The notes beneath the pieces were generated by a model. The model ran no database searches, was not told the origin of the DNA, and saw only the letters and a list, made by a program, of their open reading frames with translations. From Specibacter cremeus (GTDB taxonomy: Bacteria; Actinomycetota; Actinomycetes; Actinomycetales; Micrococcaceae): a DNA stretch of 55,750 nt. How positions within the stretch are numbered: the first letter of the stretch is position 1; every line of letters starts with the position of its first letter. The stretch spans positions 59,748 through 115,497 of the forward strand of contig NZ_RWKQ01000006.1 of assembly GCF_003946885.1 (NCBI RefSeq), read 5' to 3'. This document shows positions 24,828 to 33,707 of the stretch, piece by piece. The translations under genes were made by a program, and so were the position numbers.

Positions 24828-25765
24828 GCAGCACGCTAAGTAACGCGGTGCGGCCGGACGACGGCGTCGACCCCACCATGCGTCCCGGCCGGCTTCGGCC
24901 ACGCCGGGACGCGCAGGCCCCGGCACGCCGGGGCAGGCTCGGCCCGGCACTGCTGATCCTGCCGGCCCTGGCGCTGGCCCTGGGCATCTTCGCGTACCCG
25001 CTGGCCGAATCCATGTGGCGCAGCATCGCGGACCCGCAGCCGGGCGTGCAGAACTACCAGTGGTTCGCCGCCAGCGCCGCCAACTGGGCGGTCCTGGGCC
25101 GCACCCTGTGGGTGGCGTTCCTGTCCGCCGTCATCTGCCTGGCCCTGGCGTACCCGTACGCCTATTTCATGACCATTTCGGGGCCGCGGCTGCGCACCGC
25201 ACTGATCGTGATCGTGCTGATCCCGTTCTGGACCTCGCTGATGATCCGCAGCTTCGCGTGGATCATCCTGCTCCAGGACACCGGGCTGGCCAACCAGGTC
25301 CTGTCCTGGATGGGGCTGGGCCCCTTCCACCTGATCCGCAACACCACCGGCATCCTGATCGGCATGGTCCAGGTACTGTTGCCGTTCATGGTGTTGCCGT
25401 TGTATTCGGCGATGAAGAACGTCGACCTGCGGCTGGTGCAGGCAGCGGCCAGCCTGGGCGCCCGCCCGATCGTCGCGTTCACCCGGGTCTTCGTGCCGCT
25501 GGCCATGCCGGGGGTGGTCTCCGGTTCGCTGCTGGTCTTCATCCAGGCCCTCGGGTTCTACATCACCCCGGCGCTGCTCGGTTCCCCCTCGCAAATGCTG
25601 ATCTCGCAGTACATCTACGTCCAGGTCAACGGCCAGCTCCAATGGGGTCGCGGCAGTGTCCTGGGCGTCCTGTTGCTGGTCGCCACCTTGTTGCTGCTGG
25701 GCCTGCTGGCCCTGCTGATGCGCAAGAGCAGGCGTGCCGCCGGAGACGAAGGAGGCCTGCTGTGA
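24824..25765 (+). CDS. ABC transporter permease (PotB type)
   Basis: A 313-residue inner-membrane protein with six helices after a 45-residue Arg/Pro-rich cytosolic start. The EAA-loop is QAAASLGARPIVAFTRVFVPLAMPGVVSG, matching the contact site for the ATPase. The ATG overlaps the substrate-binding protein stop (ATGA), and its own end overlaps the second permease (GTGA), so all four transporter genes are translationally coupled. Confidence 0.92.
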   Translation: MSSTLSNAVRPDDGVDPTMRPGRLRPRRDAQAPARRGRLGPALLILPALALALGIFAYPLAESMWRSIADPQPGVQNYQWFAASAANWAVLGRTLWVAFLSAVICLALAYPYAYFMTISGPRLRTALIVIVLIPFWTSLMIRSFAWIILLQDTGLANQVLSWMGLGPFHLIRNTTGILIGMVQVLLPFMVLPLYSAMKNVDLRLVQAAASLGARPIVAFTRVFVPLAMPGVVSGSLLVFIQALGFYITPALLGSPSQMLISQYIYVQVNGQLQWGRGSVLGVLLLVATLLLLGLLALLMRKSRRAAGDEGGLL

Positions 25766-26556
25766 AACATGCCGCCCCGACCAGGACACTCCTGGCCCTG
25801 TACACCGCCATGGTCGCGTTCGTGCTGATCGCACCGACGGTCGTGGTCATTCCGCTGAGCTTCACCGACAAGGCGTCGCTGACCTTCCCGCCCTCGGGCT
25901 GGTCGACGCGCTGGTACGAGAACTTCTTCAACGATCCGGCCTGGACCGCGGCCTTCGGCAATTCCCTCACGGTGGCCCTGATCGTCACCGTCGTCGCCAC
26001 CGCCGCGGGGACCGCAGCCGCCGTCGGCGTATCGAAATGGTCCCGCAAACGCATGGCCAAGGCGGCGCAGATGTTCTTGCTGGCCCCGATCGTGGTTCCC
26101 TCGATCATCCTTGCCATCGGCGTTTATGCCATTTTCCTGCGCCTGCAGCTGCTCGGCACCCTCCCGGGCTTCGTGCTGGCACACTCCGTGCTGGCGGTGC
26201 CGTTCGTGCTCGTCTCGGTCTCCGCGGCGTTGGCCGGTTTCGACGATCGGCTGACGACGGCGGCCGCCAGCCTGGGCGCGGATCGCTGGACGACGTTCCG
26301 CAGGGTCATGCTGCCGCTGATCCTGCCCGGCGTCGTCTCCGGCGCGCTGTTCGCCTTCGTGACCTCATTCGACGAAGTCGTGCTGTCCATCTTCATCAAG
26401 AGCCCCTACCTGGAAACCCTGCCGGTGAAAATGTACGCGTCCGTCACCCGTGACACCGACCCAACCATTGCGGCCGCCGCAACCATGATCATGCTGCTCA
26501 CCACGGTCATCATCGCCGTGGGACTGCTCAGCATGCGGAGGAAGAAAATTGCCTGA
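25762..26556 (+). CDS. ABC transporter permease (PotC type)
   Basis: A 264-residue six-helix permease. It begins MKHAAPTRTLLALYTAMVAF and contains PTVVVIPLSFTDKASLTFPPSGWSTRWYENFF and the EAA-loop TAAASLGADRWTTFRRVMLPLILPGVVSG, both typical of PotC/PotI. The GTG start has GGAGG upstream inside the previous gene. Confidence 0.92.
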   Translation: MKHAAPTRTLLALYTAMVAFVLIAPTVVVIPLSFTDKASLTFPPSGWSTRWYENFFNDPAWTAAFGNSLTVALIVTVVATAAGTAAAVGVSKWSRKRMAKAAQMFLLAPIVVPSIILAIGVYAIFLRLQLLGTLPGFVLAHSVLAVPFVLVSVSAALAGFDDRLTTAAASLGADRWTTFRRVMLPLILPGVVSGALFAFVTSFDEVVLSIFIKSPYLETLPVKMYASVTRDTDPTIAAAATMIMLLTTVIIAVGLLSMRRKKIA

Positions 26557-27661
26557 TAAAACCCCCGGCGCCGGAACCCGGATCGACGTGAAGAATGTCA
26601 CCAAACGCTATGCCAAGTCCACCGCCGTCGACGACGTCTCGCTGAGCATCGAACCGGGCGAGTTCATCACCTTGCTGGGTCCGTCCGGATCCGGCAAGAC
26701 CACCACGCTGAACCTGATTGCCGGGTTCACCGAGCTGACCCACGGCAGCATCGAGATCGACGGGCAGCGGGTGGACCACGTCCCGGCGCACAAGCGCGGC
26801 CTCGGCGTCGTCTTCCAGCACTACGCCCTGTTCCCGCACATGACCGTGGCCGAGAATATTGCGTTCCCGCTGCAGCAGCGCAAAACCCCGAAGGCAGCCC
26901 AGGCCGCCCTGGTCGCCTCGGTGCTGCAAACGGTGGGGCTCGCCGGGTACCAGGACCGCTTCCCCAAGGAACTCTCCGGCGGCCAGCAGCAGCGGGTGGC
27001 GTTTGCCCGGGCCATGGTGTTCAACCCGCGGGCGCTGCTCATGGACGAGCCGCTCGGCGCGCTGGACAAGAACCTGCGCGAGAAGTTGCAGCTGGAAATC
27101 AAACGCATCCACCAGGACGTCGGGCGCACCTTCGTGTTCGTCACCCACGACCAGGAGGAGGCGCTGATCCTGAGCGACCGGATCGCGATCTTCAACAACG
27201 GCAGGATCGAACAGGTCGGCACCAGCGCGGATCTCTACGAACGGCCCGCAAGCCTGTTCGTGGCCCGGTTCATGGGCGAGTCCACGGTGTTCAAGGCCCA
27301 GGTGAGCAGCAACGGTTCCGACTGGCACATGGACTTCCACGGCTCCACCCTGCACGGGCCGGTCACCAGCACTGTGCCGGGCAAGGGCGCCCTGGTGCTG
27401 CGGCCCGAGCAGCTTCGGGTGGCCGAAAGCCGGGCGGACGCACCGGCGGGCAGCGCCGCGGTCCCGGTGCAGGTCATCCAGAACATCTATCTCGGGTCGG
27501 GGCACAAGTACGAGCTGCGGCTCCCCGACGGCAGCACCGGCATCGTGCGCACACCGCTGACCGAACGGACCTCCCTGCGCCCCGGCGACAGCGCCTACGT
27601 CCACTGGCCCGCCCACCAGGGTGTGCTGCTCGAAGACAATGACCTCGTTTCCACCACCTGA
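26549..27661 (+). CDS. ABC transporter ATP-binding protein (PotA type)
   Basis: A 370-residue ATPase with Walker A GPSGSGKT (about 44-51), Q-loop VFQHYALFPHMTV, signature ELSGGQQQRVAFARAM, Walker B ALLMDEPLGALD, H-loop VTHDQEEA, and a C-terminal TOBE domain (about 285-365). The TTG start overlaps the end of the potC-like gene by 8 nt and is preceded by GGAGGAAG. It completes an importer for a polyamine-like cation or related amine. Confidence 0.93.
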   Translation: MPDKTPGAGTRIDVKNVTKRYAKSTAVDDVSLSIEPGEFITLLGPSGSGKTTTLNLIAGFTELTHGSIEIDGQRVDHVPAHKRGLGVVFQHYALFPHMTVAENIAFPLQQRKTPKAAQAALVASVLQTVGLAGYQDRFPKELSGGQQQRVAFARAMVFNPRALLMDEPLGALDKNLREKLQLEIKRIHQDVGRTFVFVTHDQEEALILSDRIAIFNNGRIEQVGTSADLYERPASLFVARFMGESTVFKAQVSSNGSDWHMDFHGSTLHGPVTSTVPGKGALVLRPEQLRVAESRADAPAGSAAVPVQVIQNIYLGSGHKYELRLPDGSTGIVRTPLTERTSLRPGDSAYVHWPAHQGVLLEDNDLVSTT

Positions 27662-27692
27662 GGCCGCCAAGCGGCCACGTAAGGACCCCTCC

Positions 27693-29066
27693 ATGACAAT
27701 CAACGGCAATGTTTCCTTCTGGTACGCGGCCCAGGGCATCCCCGCCAGCCGGCCGGCCCTGCCCGGGGACACGACGGCGGACGTGGCGATCGTCGGCGCC
27801 GGCTACACCGGGCTGTGGACCGCCTACTACCTGAAAAAGGCCCAGCCGTCCTTGGACGTGGTGGTGCTCGAAAGCCGGTTCGCCGGCTTCGGCGCCTCCG
27901 GACGCAACGGCGGCTGGCTGACCAACTCCATCACCGGCGGCAGGAGCCGGTACGTCAAATCGCACGGCCGCGCCGTCGTCGGACGCTTCCAGACCCTGCT
28001 CAACGAAACCGTGGATGAAGTCATCGCCGCGGCCGGCAGCGAAGGGATCGACGCCGACTTCCGGAAGGGCGGTGAACTCAATGTGGCCCGCAACCCCGCC
28101 CAGTTGCAGCGCCTGCAGGCCTTCGCCGCCGAGGAGGCGCTCTGGCCCGAGGCCGGCACGGAACTGCTCTCCGCGGCCGCGAGCAACGCCCGCGTCAAGA
28201 TCAGCGGGGTCCTTGGCGCAACCTGGCATCCGCACTGCGCCCGGATCCACCCGGCGAAGCTCGTGCGCGGGCTGGCGGAGGCCGTCGAACGGCTCGGGGT
28301 CCGGATCTACGAGGACACCGCCGTCACCGAAATCCGGCCCGGCCTCGCCCGCACCGGCCGCGGCGACGTGAGCGCCCGTTACGTGCTGCGCGCCACGGAG
28401 GGGTTCACCGCCAACCTCAAGGGTTCCCACCGGGAGTGGTTGCCGATGAACTCGTCGATGATCGCCACCGAACCGCTGCCGGCGTCTGTCTGGGACGAGC
28501 TGGGCTGGCGGGACAACGACACGGTCGGCGACATGGCCCACGCCTACATGTACGCCCAGCGCACCGCCGATGACCGGATCGCGCTCGGCGGGCGCGGCGT
28601 CCCCTACCGGTACGGGTCCAAGACGGACACCGACGGCGCCACCCAGCCGGCCACGATCGTCGCGCTGACCGGCATCCTGCACAACATGTTCCCGGCCGCC
28701 CGGGGCGCGGCGATCGACCACGCCTGGGCCGGGGTGCTGGGAGTGCCCCGGGACTGGCGGGCCACCGTCGGGCTGGACCCGGCCACCGGCCTCGGCTGGG
28801 CCGGCGGCTACGTGGGCACGGGGGTTGCCGCCACCAACCTGGCCGGGCGCACGCTCCGCGACCTGATCCTGGATCCGGGCAGCGAACTTGCCACGATGCC
28901 CTGGGTCAACCGCCGGGTGCGGCGCTGGGAACCCGAACCGGCCCGCTGGGTCGCCGTCCAGGCGCTCTACAAGGCGTACCATGCCGCGGACCGCGCGGAA
29001 AACGGGCGGCTGCGGACGACGTCGGCCATCGCCAGGGCGGCCGACCTCGTCTCCGGCCGGGCCTGA
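27693..29066 (+). CDS. FAD-dependent amine oxidoreductase (PuuB/DadA-like)
   Basis: A 457-residue member of the DAO family. The FAD-binding Rossmann motif DVAIVGAGYTGLWTAYYL lies at about 30-47, followed by FGASGRNGGWLTNS, characteristic of the gamma-glutamylputrescine oxidase branch. The C-terminus has HAWAGVLGVPRDWRATVGLDPATGLGWAGGYVGTGVAATNLAGR, which closes the FAD site. It lies 31 nt after the ATPase gene in the same operon and likely oxidises the imported amine. No gamma-glutamyl-putrescine synthetase or hydrolase gene is present here, so putrescine itself is not proven as substrate. Confidence 0.9.
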   Translation: MTINGNVSFWYAAQGIPASRPALPGDTTADVAIVGAGYTGLWTAYYLKKAQPSLDVVVLESRFAGFGASGRNGGWLTNSITGGRSRYVKSHGRAVVGRFQTLLNETVDEVIAAAGSEGIDADFRKGGELNVARNPAQLQRLQAFAAEEALWPEAGTELLSAAASNARVKISGVLGATWHPHCARIHPAKLVRGLAEAVERLGVRIYEDTAVTEIRPGLARTGRGDVSARYVLRATEGFTANLKGSHREWLPMNSSMIATEPLPASVWDELGWRDNDTVGDMAHAYMYAQRTADDRIALGGRGVPYRYGSKTDTDGATQPATIVALTGILHNMFPAARGAAIDHAWAGVLGVPRDWRATVGLDPATGLGWAGGYVGTGVAATNLAGRTLRDLILDPGSELATMPWVNRRVRRWEPEPARWVAVQALYKAYHAADRAENGRLRTTSAIARAADLVSGRA

Positions 29067-29127
29067 GCCCGGCCACAAACCCCTTCCCATCGTCCGCCGG
29101 CCCGCGGGCCGGCAGTCAGGAACGCCC

Positions 29128-29514
29128 ATGTCCATTGCCACCGTCCACCGGCCCGCCGCACCGTCCGCGGTGCTCGGTCCGGGCCGGCCAAAACCCACCG
29201 CCACCACACCCGGCCTGCGTGAGAGCACCAGGGAGGTCTGGTCGGCGGACGGACTCGGCGTCGGCGTCTGGGAATGCACCCCGGGCATTTTCACCGCTGC
29301 CCGGGACGGCTACCACGAGGTGTGCCAGATCCTGGCCGGCCGGGTGACGATCACCGCCGACGGCCAGGTCAGGGCGGATCGACGATGCTGCGGATGCCGC
29401 GCGTGGCGAGGTACCCGGCGTCGTTCCTCCGTGCCGACCGGACCAGGGCGGGCCGGGCGCCGGCCATGGCCAGCTCCAGCCAGGCCGCGAAGACCGGACC
29501 GGCAGGGTCGGTGA
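29128..29514 (+). pseudogene. truncated cupin (DUF861-type) gene
   Basis: The first 81 residues are a convincing cupin of the type often placed after such amine oxidases (REVWSADGLGVGVWECTPGIFTAARDGYHEVCQILAGRVTITADGQ). Homology stops abruptly around 29370, in the middle of the barrel. From there the frame continues to 29514 as Arg-rich sequence that is only the antisense of the glycosidase gene. The break coincides with the stop codon of that gene (29369-29371), so a rearrangement joined two unrelated clusters here. The remnant lacks the second half of the barrel and is probably inactive. Confidence 0.75.
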
Positions 29515-30616
29515 CGGACCGGCCCACACCCGTGGCCTCGTCGCCCGGGTCGAAGCACACGGCGACCTCGCGCGCCCGGACCGGCGCGGGGGAGCGGCGC
29601 TGGTCGGCAATGAACTCGGCGAACCGCAGCCCCAGCGGCTTCGGCCGGCGTTCCGCATCGATCAGGCCGAGCGAGTACTCCAGCTCGGGGAAGTCGGCCA
29701 GCGCGCGGGACACGTCGTGCGAGCACCACCAGGTCACGCCCCACAGGTTCGGCACGTCCAGTACGGGACCCAGGCTGTCCACCAGGAAATCGGGGGCGTC
29801 CGCCGCCGCGACGGCCGGGGCCGGGGCGCCGATCTCCTGCAGCCAGATGGGCCGGCGCGGGTGCTCCGCCCACGCGTCGGCCAGCTGCACCAGGTAGTCC
29901 GCGAACAGCGTCCGGGCCGGGTGCCCGTCCGGGTAGTGTTGCGCCACGCCGGTGAAGATCCACGAGTGCACGGTGGTCATGTCCCCGTACCCGGCCGCGT
30001 GGCGGGGCGTGACCGGGCAGCTGTCGATGAACCACACGTTGTCGTCAAACGAATGCTGGACCATGGCGCGCGGGTGCTCTGCGACCACCGCGCCCATCAG
30101 CCGCCCCAGCCAATCACCCATCTGGTCCGGGGTCACCGGGTGCCGCTCGGGGTGGCGCTCCACGGCGAACTGGTTCGTCTCGTTGCCCAGCGTCATGGCG
30201 ATGACGTTCGGGCGGGCATACACCTCCCGGGCCAGCGCCGTCATGAGCTCCGCCTGCGCCGCCACAACCTCCGGGGCGGTGAACATGTTGCGCCGGTGCC
30301 AGCTGCCCAGCCAGGACGGCAGGAAGTCGAAGCTGGACAGGTGCCCCTGCAGCCCGTCGACGGCCACGTCCAGGCCGAACTCCGCCGCCACGTCGACCAC
30401 CCGACCCACATCGGCCAGCGCCCGGGCCCGGATCAGCGACCGTGACGGCTGCAGCACCGGCCACAACGGGAAGATCCGCACATGGTCCAGGCCCAGGGCG
30501 GCAAGCGAGGCGAAGTCGGCCCGCACGTCGTCCAGGTCCAGATCCAGCCACGAGTGGAACCAGTTCACGCTCGGCGTGTAGTTCGCCCCGAACCGCAACG
30601 GTGCCAGCCGGCTCAC
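29369..30616 (-). CDS. GH5-like glycoside hydrolase (mannosidase/mannanase type)
   Basis: A 415-residue TIM-barrel glycosidase without signal peptide. It begins FGANYTPSVNWFHSWLDLD and carries the clan GH-A pair: acid/base Glu in MTLGNETNQF (about residue 146) and nucleophile Glu in PIWLQEIGAP (about 246). A small C-terminal domain follows. It overlaps the end of the alpha-mannosidase gene by 4 nt, so the two form one operon and should work on the same cytosolic oligosaccharide, likely mannose-containing. The 3' end of the gene abuts a truncated cupin gene, so a few C-terminal residues could have been lost. Confidence 0.8.
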   Translation of the reverse strand: MSRLAPLRFGANYTPSVNWFHSWLDLDLDDVRADFASLAALGLDHVRIFPLWPVLQPSRSLIRARALADVGRVVDVAAEFGLDVAVDGLQGHLSSFDFLPSWLGSWHRRNMFTAPEVVAAQAELMTALAREVYARPNVIAMTLGNETNQFAVERHPERHPVTPDQMGDWLGRLMGAVVAEHPRAMVQHSFDDNVWFIDSCPVTPRHAAGYGDMTTVHSWIFTGVAQHYPDGHPARTLFADYLVQLADAWAEHPRRPIWLQEIGAPAPAVAAADAPDFLVDSLGPVLDVPNLWGVTWWCSHDVSRALADFPELEYSLGLIDAERRPKPLGLRFAEFIADQRRSPAPVRAREVAVCFDPGDEATGVGRSVTDPAGPVFAAWLELAMAGARPALVRSARRNDAGYLATRGIRSIVDPP

Positions 30617-33600
30617 CGGGCGGCCCGCAGCCGCAGCGTGACGATCTGGAACGGCCGCAGGGACAGCGCCACCGCACCCGCGCTCCAGGAGGTGAGGGCG
30701 CCGCCGTCGTACTCCTGCTCCAACAGGTTGTTCTCCGTCACCGCGGCCAGCGCGAACGACGGCGCCAGCGTCACCGCCGCGCGCGCGCCGTGCGGCTCGT
30801 ACAGGCGCACGATCATGTCGCCGCCGCGGTCATCGGCCAGCTTCACGGCCTCCACCACCGCGTCCCCGGATGACACCGCGACCAACGGCGCCACCGGGCT
30901 TCCGGGCCGCACGCGCGGCGGCAGGTTCAGGTCGTAGCCGGCCTCCACGGCGTCCGCGACCGAGGCCCCGGCGACGAACGCGTACCGCATCGTGTGCCGG
31001 CCCTGATCGGTGCGCGGATCCGGGAAACGGGGTCCGCGCAGCAGCGACAGCCGGATGGTGCTGTAGGTGCCGCCGGCCGGGTGGGCGTGCCGCGTGACGT
31101 CGTGGCCGTACGTGGAATCGTTGACCACGGCCGCTCCGTAGCCGCGCTCGCCGACCCGCACCCAACGGTGCGCGCACACCTCGAAGCGGGCGCGCTCCCA
31201 CGACGTGTTCTCATGCGTGGGCCGCTCGATGTGCCCGTACTGGGTCTCGAACGCGGCGTGGTCGGTGTGCACGTCCACCGGGAACGCGACCTTCAGCAGC
31301 TTCTCCTGCTCGTGCCAGTCCACGTCCACGGCGACGTCGAGGCGCGGCGAGTCCGGGGCGATCGTGACCCGCTGGATGATGGTGGACGCCCCGAAACTGC
31401 GCTGCACGGTCACCACGGCCGCCCCGTCCACCGTCGTGGCGTCCAGCGAGTCAAGCGCGCGCAGGTCGGTGACGGTGTTGCGGTAGAACTCGTCGATGTC
31501 CCACGCGTCCCACATGTTCGGGAAGTCGGCGTGCAGCTGCAGCAGGTTGGCGCCCTGCCCGGCCGGCACCACCTCCCGGTTTTCCGCCTCGTCGACGATG
31601 GAGTCGATGACCCCGTCCGCGCCGAACGTCACCGTCAGCCGCCCATTGCGGACGACGACGGAGCCGGCGTCGCGCTCGATCGTCGCCTGCGTGGTGGGCC
31701 GGGCGGCGAGGCCCGCGGACAGTGCCGGGACGCCGTCGCGGGGGAATGGCGCGGCGTTGAACAGGACCGTCTGCCCGGTGGTCGAGCTTGAGGAGACCCC
31801 GCCTGTCGAGACCCCGGCGAGCGCGGCCTGGGCGGCGTTGATCAGCGCCCCGAGGTCCGCCGTGATCCGCGCGTGCTCCGCGGCCGCCTCCCGGTGCACC
31901 CAGGCGATCGACGTGCCCGGCAGGATGTCGTGGAACTGCAGCAGCAGCACCCGCTTCCACAGCCGGTCCAGGGCGTCGTACGGGTAGCCGGCCAGGCCGC
32001 GGGCGGCGGCCGTGGCGCACCACAGTTCTGCCTCGCGCAGCAGGTGCTCGTTGCGGCGGTTGCCCTGCTTCGTCAGGGCCTGCGATGTGTACGTGCCGCG
32101 GTGCAGCTCCAGGTACAGCTCGCCCTTCCAGACGGGGGCGTCCGGGTATTCGGCCTGCGCCAGCTCGAAGAATTCCGCGGGCCGGCGGATCGTGACCTGC
32201 GGCGAGCCCTCAAGGTCGGCGGTGCGCCGCGCCCGGGCCAGCATTTCGCGCGTGGGTCCGCCGCCGCCGTCGCCCCATCCGAACGGCACGAGCGAATGGT
32301 TGGCGGCCCCCTTGTCGCGGAAGTTCGACACGGCGTGCGCCAGCTCGCGCCCGGACAGTTCCGAGTTGTACGTGTCCGCCGGCGGGAAGTGCGTGAACAC
32401 CCGGGTGCCGTCGATGCCCTCCCAATTGAACGTGTGGTGCGGGAACTTGTTGACCTGGTTCCAGGAGATCTTCTGCGTCAGGAACCACTTCAGCCCGGCC
32501 TGCCTGACGATCTGCGGCAGCGCGGCCGAGTACCCGAACGAATCCGGCAGCCACACCTCGCGGCACTGCACGCCGAAGTTCTCGCGGAAGAAGCGCTGGC
32601 CGTACACGAATTGCCGGGCCATGGCCTCGGAGCCGACCATGTTCGTGTCGGACTCCACCCACATGCCGCCCACCGGGACGAACCGGCCGGCCGCGACGGC
32701 GTCCTTGACCCGGGCGAACACCTCCGGGCGGGCGTCCTTCAGCCACTCGTATTGCTGGGCGGAGGACATGGCGAACTGCATGTCCGGGTGGGTGTCCAGC
32801 AGGTTCACCACGTTCGAGCTGGTGCGCGCCACCTTGCGCACCGTCTCGCGCAGCGGCCACAGCCACGCCGAGTCGATGTGCGCGTGGCCGATCGCCGTCA
32901 GCTGGTGGGCGCTCGCGTTCGCGGGCCGTTGCAGTTCGGCCGCCAGCCGGGCCCGGGCGTGCGTGGCGGTGCCGGGGATGTCGGACAAGTCCAGGGCGTC
33001 GAGGGAGTGGTCGATGGCGGCCAGGATGTTCCAGCGCCGCGGCTCCTGCGCCGGGAGTTCCGCCTGCAGCTGGCCGAGCACCTCCAGGTCCTGGACGAGC
33101 TCCCACACCTCCTCGTGGAACACGTTGACGTCGGCGCGGGCCAGCGTGTAGAGGGGGGAGTGGCTGCTGGTGTCCCGGTCGCCCTGCTCGGTCGGCATGA
33201 ACGGGTAGGCGTCCAGCAGCAGCGGGTTCGCGGCGGCCTCGATGTACAGGTCGATCCGGCCCTGCTCCACCGGGATCCACTGGTTGAACGGGTTGATGGC
33301 CTTGACGACCGTGCCGTCAGGCCGGTACACGAGCCCCTCCGACTGGAAGCCGGGCGCGAACAGCCGCCAGCCCAGGTCCACGACGAGTTCCAGTGTCCGG
33401 TCGGCGGCCTCCGGCACCGCGCCGGTCACGTGGAACCAGGTGGTGCCCCACGCCGGCCCCCACGGATCACCGATCCTGAACGGCTCGTAGCTGACGCCGG
33501 CGGCCGCCGCCGCGGCCGGGTCGGCGCCGGGCAGCGCGAGCGCGGGCGCCACGGGTTCGCCCCGTCCGGCCCCCACATGCCACGCCGCGACGGCGAGTTC

Positions 33601-33687
33601 GGCAACGGGTTCGTGGATCGCGGGGCTGATGCGTTCGGTCAGGACGCGCGCAAGGCGCTTCTCAATGAGGGCCGCATTCTGGTGCAT
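30613..33687 (-). CDS. alpha-mannosidase (GH38)
   Basis: A 1024-residue enzyme that releases mannose from alpha-mannosides, probably in the cytosol since it has no signal peptide. The zinc/active-site segment is IGHAHIDSAWLWPLRETVRK (His268, His270, Asp272), and the nucleophile lies in GGMWVESDTNMVGSEA (Asp347). The helical middle domain and the beta C-terminal domain follow (LPDSFGYSAALPQI, GLAGYPYDALDRLWKRVLLLQFHDILPGTSI). Residues about 625-637 (GVSTGG then four Ser and two Thr) are encoded by an inserted copy of the dispersed palindrome. ATG at 33687 is chosen because the upstream in-frame extension is repeat sequence. Confidence 0.92.
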   Translation of the reverse strand: MHQNAALIEKRLARVLTERISPAIHEPVAELAVAAWHVGAGRGEPVAPALALPGADPAAAAAAGVSYEPFRIGDPWGPAWGTTWFHVTGAVPEAADRTLELVVDLGWRLFAPGFQSEGLVYRPDGTVVKAINPFNQWIPVEQGRIDLYIEAAANPLLLDAYPFMPTEQGDRDTSSHSPLYTLARADVNVFHEEVWELVQDLEVLGQLQAELPAQEPRRWNILAAIDHSLDALDLSDIPGTATHARARLAAELQRPANASAHQLTAIGHAHIDSAWLWPLRETVRKVARTSSNVVNLLDTHPDMQFAMSSAQQYEWLKDARPEVFARVKDAVAAGRFVPVGGMWVESDTNMVGSEAMARQFVYGQRFFRENFGVQCREVWLPDSFGYSAALPQIVRQAGLKWFLTQKISWNQVNKFPHHTFNWEGIDGTRVFTHFPPADTYNSELSGRELAHAVSNFRDKGAANHSLVPFGWGDGGGGPTREMLARARRTADLEGSPQVTIRRPAEFFELAQAEYPDAPVWKGELYLELHRGTYTSQALTKQGNRRNEHLLREAELWCATAAARGLAGYPYDALDRLWKRVLLLQFHDILPGTSIAWVHREAAAEHARITADLGALINAAQAALAGVSTGGVSSSSTTGQTVLFNAAPFPRDGVPALSAGLAARPTTQATIERDAGSVVVRNGRLTVTFGADGVIDSIVDEAENREVVPAGQGANLLQLHADFPNMWDAWDIDEFYRNTVTDLRALDSLDATTVDGAAVVTVQRSFGASTIIQRVTIAPDSPRLDVAVDVDWHEQEKLLKVAFPVDVHTDHAAFETQYGHIERPTHENTSWERARFEVCAHRWVRVGERGYGAAVVNDSTYGHDVTRHAHPAGGTYSTIRLSLLRGPRFPDPRTDQGRHTMRYAFVAGASVADAVEAGYDLNLPPRVRPGSPVAPLVAVSSGDAVVEAVKLADDRGGDMIVRLYEPHGARAAVTLAPSFALAAVTENNLLEQEYDGGALTSWSAGAVALSLRPFQIVTLRLRAAR
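31777..31814. repeat. dispersed palindrome copy inside the alpha-mannosidase gene
   Basis: GGTGGTCGAGCTTG and CCTGTCGAGACC flank a short spacer within the coding region, matching the dispersed element seen between genes. The reading frame is kept, adding a Gly/Ser/Thr loop to the enzyme. Confidence 0.65.
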
Positions 33688-33707
33688 GGGTTCCAGCCTA
33701 CGGGGCC

